10,048 nt of DNA from Dissophora ornata (lineage: Eukaryota; Mortierellomycota; Mortierellomycetes; Mortierellales; Mortierellaceae). Where the stretch lies: positions 1 through 10,048 of the forward strand of contig MU617596.1 of NCBI GenBank assembly GCA_025201705.1, written 5' to 3'. The position numbers were made by a program, and so were the translations under genes. Below, piece by piece: positions 8,531 through 10,048 of the stretch. The notes under the pieces were generated by a model. The model had not been told where the DNA came from. It worked only from the letters and a program-made list of their open reading frames with translations, and ran no database searches. The stretch's first letter is position 1. Each line of letters opens with the position of its first letter.

Positions 8531-9175
8531 TCAAAGGAAATGTCCAAAACAAAGTAACAGGACGCCAAACGATGGAATGACCTAATATTGTGTTGATAGG
8601 ACGGCTAGTACATCTTAGAATCGGCGGACCACAATGAGTTGCATGGCACAGGAGACTGAACTGATTCATACTGTCGCGTTGAGAACGGACAAAATTTTGC
8701 GAATGAATGTATTGGGAGTGACATTGCAAAAATCCTTAGTCCCCGCCAAGACACAGCTTCTTTGCAGTGCCATCAGATACTCCCATTGATTAAGCCGTAG
8801 GACAATGACTGATACATTGATCCAGTAATATATCACAGAGATCGGTCGAGAGTGTTTATTATTTACATTGGGCACGCGCGAACAATTGGATCGGGCAATC
8901 TATCATTTTTGTTGTCACGAATGTTGCATTCGGACCTGTATCGAGGGCACAGTCCATCATCATGATACCTGTCCTTGGTACTGTGCATGCGCAAAGTACG
9001 ATTTATCGTACACGCACCCATGTACATCAACAAAGACCGCTCCTTTGCCAAAGAAGTGTATCAACGCGGGCGTCGACTGGCGGTGGTTTGGACTGTAATT
9101 CTGATTAGCGCATTTGTATTCCTTGTTCGTAAAGGCGATAGACTGTCGGAGGGCGCTCGCCAAAATGAAAGAGTT
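8531..9175 (-). CDS. Candidate multi-exon minus-strand fragment (competes with the plus-strand model)
   Basis: Proposed exons: about 9160-8969 (5' end unknown), 8899-8672, 8581-8531, all phase 0. Exon one ends at a good donor CAG|GTATCA and reads HRQSTPALIHFFGKGAVFVD. Exon two contains SVIYYWINVSVIVLRLNQWE and FCNVTPNTFIRKILSVLNAT; exon three is short and hydrophobic. An AATAAA (8860-8855) inside exon two argues against the model and would instead suit a short minus frame ending in FARAQCK near 8860. The piece has no recognised family and no defined start. Confidence 0.22.
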
Positions 9176-9378
9176 TCATAGAACGAGAGACCATCATGGT
9201 ACCCTTCATCATTTGGTATGTTAGTGAAAGCCGTGGCAACGATGGCGAGCTACAGCTATATGGTACGTTAGACACCCTGTCACTACCTCCCGTGCTAGGG
9301 GCGCTTATTGTCAACGACGCTGTCACTTCCGTGCGAGAGCTCCAGTTAAAAAAGTTGGAGGAACATCGGTTGTGCTAG
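9020..9378 (+). CDS. Candidate two-exon small membrane protein, 101 aa (competes with a minus-strand model)
   Basis: Exons 9020-9128 and 9182-9378 join in phase 1 across a 53-nt intron (GTAAAG...TTTCATAG) to give 306 nt. The product begins MYINKDRSFAKEVYQRGRRL, followed by a hydrophobic stretch VVWTVILISAFVFLV that would be a single membrane anchor with a basic N-terminal flank. The C-terminal half reads GELQLYGTLDTLSLPPVLGA and ends in a charged segment. No poly(A) signal lies close behind. Minus-strand exons over the same bases are also plausible, so only one set is likely to be real. No family is recognised. Confidence 0.3.
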
Positions 9379-9447
9379 AGGGTCGAGTTTAAGACCCTCG
9401 CAAGAGAATATACTCATGTTCTCACAAAGGAAGGTCTCTAATACAGT

Positions 9448-9819
9448 TTACGTGGGAGAATACCGAGCCAGGTATACCATCCTTGACCACCATCCCCAAC
9501 CACGATTATGTCTTTCGAGTGTGCATAAAGTGACATGCAGGGGAGCGTTCGTTTCATGGCTTTTAACCATATCCCATTCTACAATAAGCACGCCAACTTC
9601 TATGGCAGGTCCCCTGGCGCGATTTCGCGCAAGATCTGCAGTTTTCAGTTCTTCGGCCTTGTTCTCGATTGATCTATGAAACTTTTGCCAGCTCTTATTT
9701 GTGCCTCTCCCCAGAAGCATGTTCCTGACGCGAATCCAGAGGCTATAATGACATCCGTGGGAATCCTTCCAGTTTTTTCTATGTGTACTCATCTTGAGTC
9801 TTCCGAGAGATGGAAACAT
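9448..9819 (-). CDS. Candidate coding exon or gene, 123-aa minus-strand frame, unrecognised
   Basis: This is the longest open frame at the right end. It starts with ATG at 9819 and includes YSLWIRVRNMLLGRGTNKSW, ENKAEELKTADLARNRARGP and AIEVGVLIVEWDMVKSHE. The product is basic in its first half, with no clear membrane segment. The C-terminus is uncertain: either the frame runs to its TAA, or it splices at ATG|GTATAC (near 9470) to a short downstream exon. The opposite strand has an 87-codon frame over 9416-9679 of poorer composition. No family is recognised. Confidence 0.35.
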   Translation of the reverse strand: MFPSLGRLKMSTHRKNWKDSHGCHYSLWIRVRNMLLGRGTNKSWQKFHRSIENKAEELKTADLARNRARGPAIEVGVLIVEWDMVKSHETNAPLHVTLCTLERHNRGWGWWSRMVYLARYSPT

Positions 9820-9953
9820 CACGACCGCTTGCTAGCAGTCATGGCTTTAAAAAGTATGAAAAATACGATTACGATAAACATTCGGATTATAACCAGCCAA
9901 AACAAAACATGGCCATAATGCCGTAAAGAATTTCCAGCAACAACAACAACATC

Positions 9954-9956
<3 letters not shown>
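9820..9956. other. Stretch without a supported gene
   Basis: A minus-strand frame here encodes a hydrophobic stretch (LVIIRMFIVIVFFILF) before a TGA near 9820. It could be an upstream exon of the 123-aa frame, but no good splice pair links them. The right edge is a CAA repeat running into the poly(A) tract. Confidence 0.25.

Positions 9957-10048
<92 letters not shown>
9957..10048 (+). repeat. Poly(A) run of about 92 nt at the window end
   Basis: Uninterrupted A from about 9957 to the last base, preceded by CAGCAACAACAACAACATCA. It could be the tail of a retroposed element or processed transcript inserted on the plus strand, or a homopolymer where assembly stopped. No element body is recognisable upstream, and no target-site duplication can be tested because the sequence ends here. 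Confidence 0.9.

Overview
The window looks like nuclear DNA of an intron-rich, gene-dense microbial eukaryote (a protist or alga; the lineage cannot be fixed from this sequence). Open frames are short and broken by GT-AG introns of about 50 to 330 nt. Reading frames can be joined across splice sites with matching phases, and AATAAA signals sit just after several stop codons. I see no bacterial operon features, rRNA, tRNA, CRISPR array or recognisable transposon.

The only gene identified by homology is a cytosolic peptide:N-glycanase (PNGase / PNG1) on the minus strand. It has eight exons between 5637 and 3255 and a 408-residue product. The transglutaminase-like catalytic core is complete: the Cys-His-Asp triad, two Cys-x(2-3)-Cys zinc-binding pairs, and a short C-terminal SGxxEW..ARGE motif.

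The PNGase lies in a run of minus-strand gene models, read from high to low coordinates. Upstream is an unrecognised six-exon gene (7057-5812, 215 aa), whose stop is 174 bp from the PNGase start. Next come the PNGase (5637-3255), an unrecognised three-exon gene (3158-2576, 97 aa) starting only 96 bp beyond the PNGase stop, an unrecognised five-exon gene (2168-994, 163 aa), and a poorly resolved gene fragment near 911-142. Each has AATAAA close after its stop. All models except the PNGase rest on phase-consistent splicing, the reading quality of the frame and poly(A) signals, not on recognised families.

From 7.3 to 8.5 kb I find no convincing gene, only two consensus plus-strand splice donors. 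From 8.5 to 9.9 kb there are competing candidate exons on both strands that cannot be resolved by eye, including a 123-aa minus-strand frame at 9819-9448. Both ends are low complexity: a T-rich 33-bp direct repeat at the left and a poly(A) run of about 92 nt at the right. This fits a short contig broken at homopolymers.

Nothing in the window can be called a new biological system. The most useful leads are the complete PNGase gene model, the very compact co-directional layout, the unrecognised neighbours, and a recurring palindrome-containing 10-mer (ACATGTACAT).
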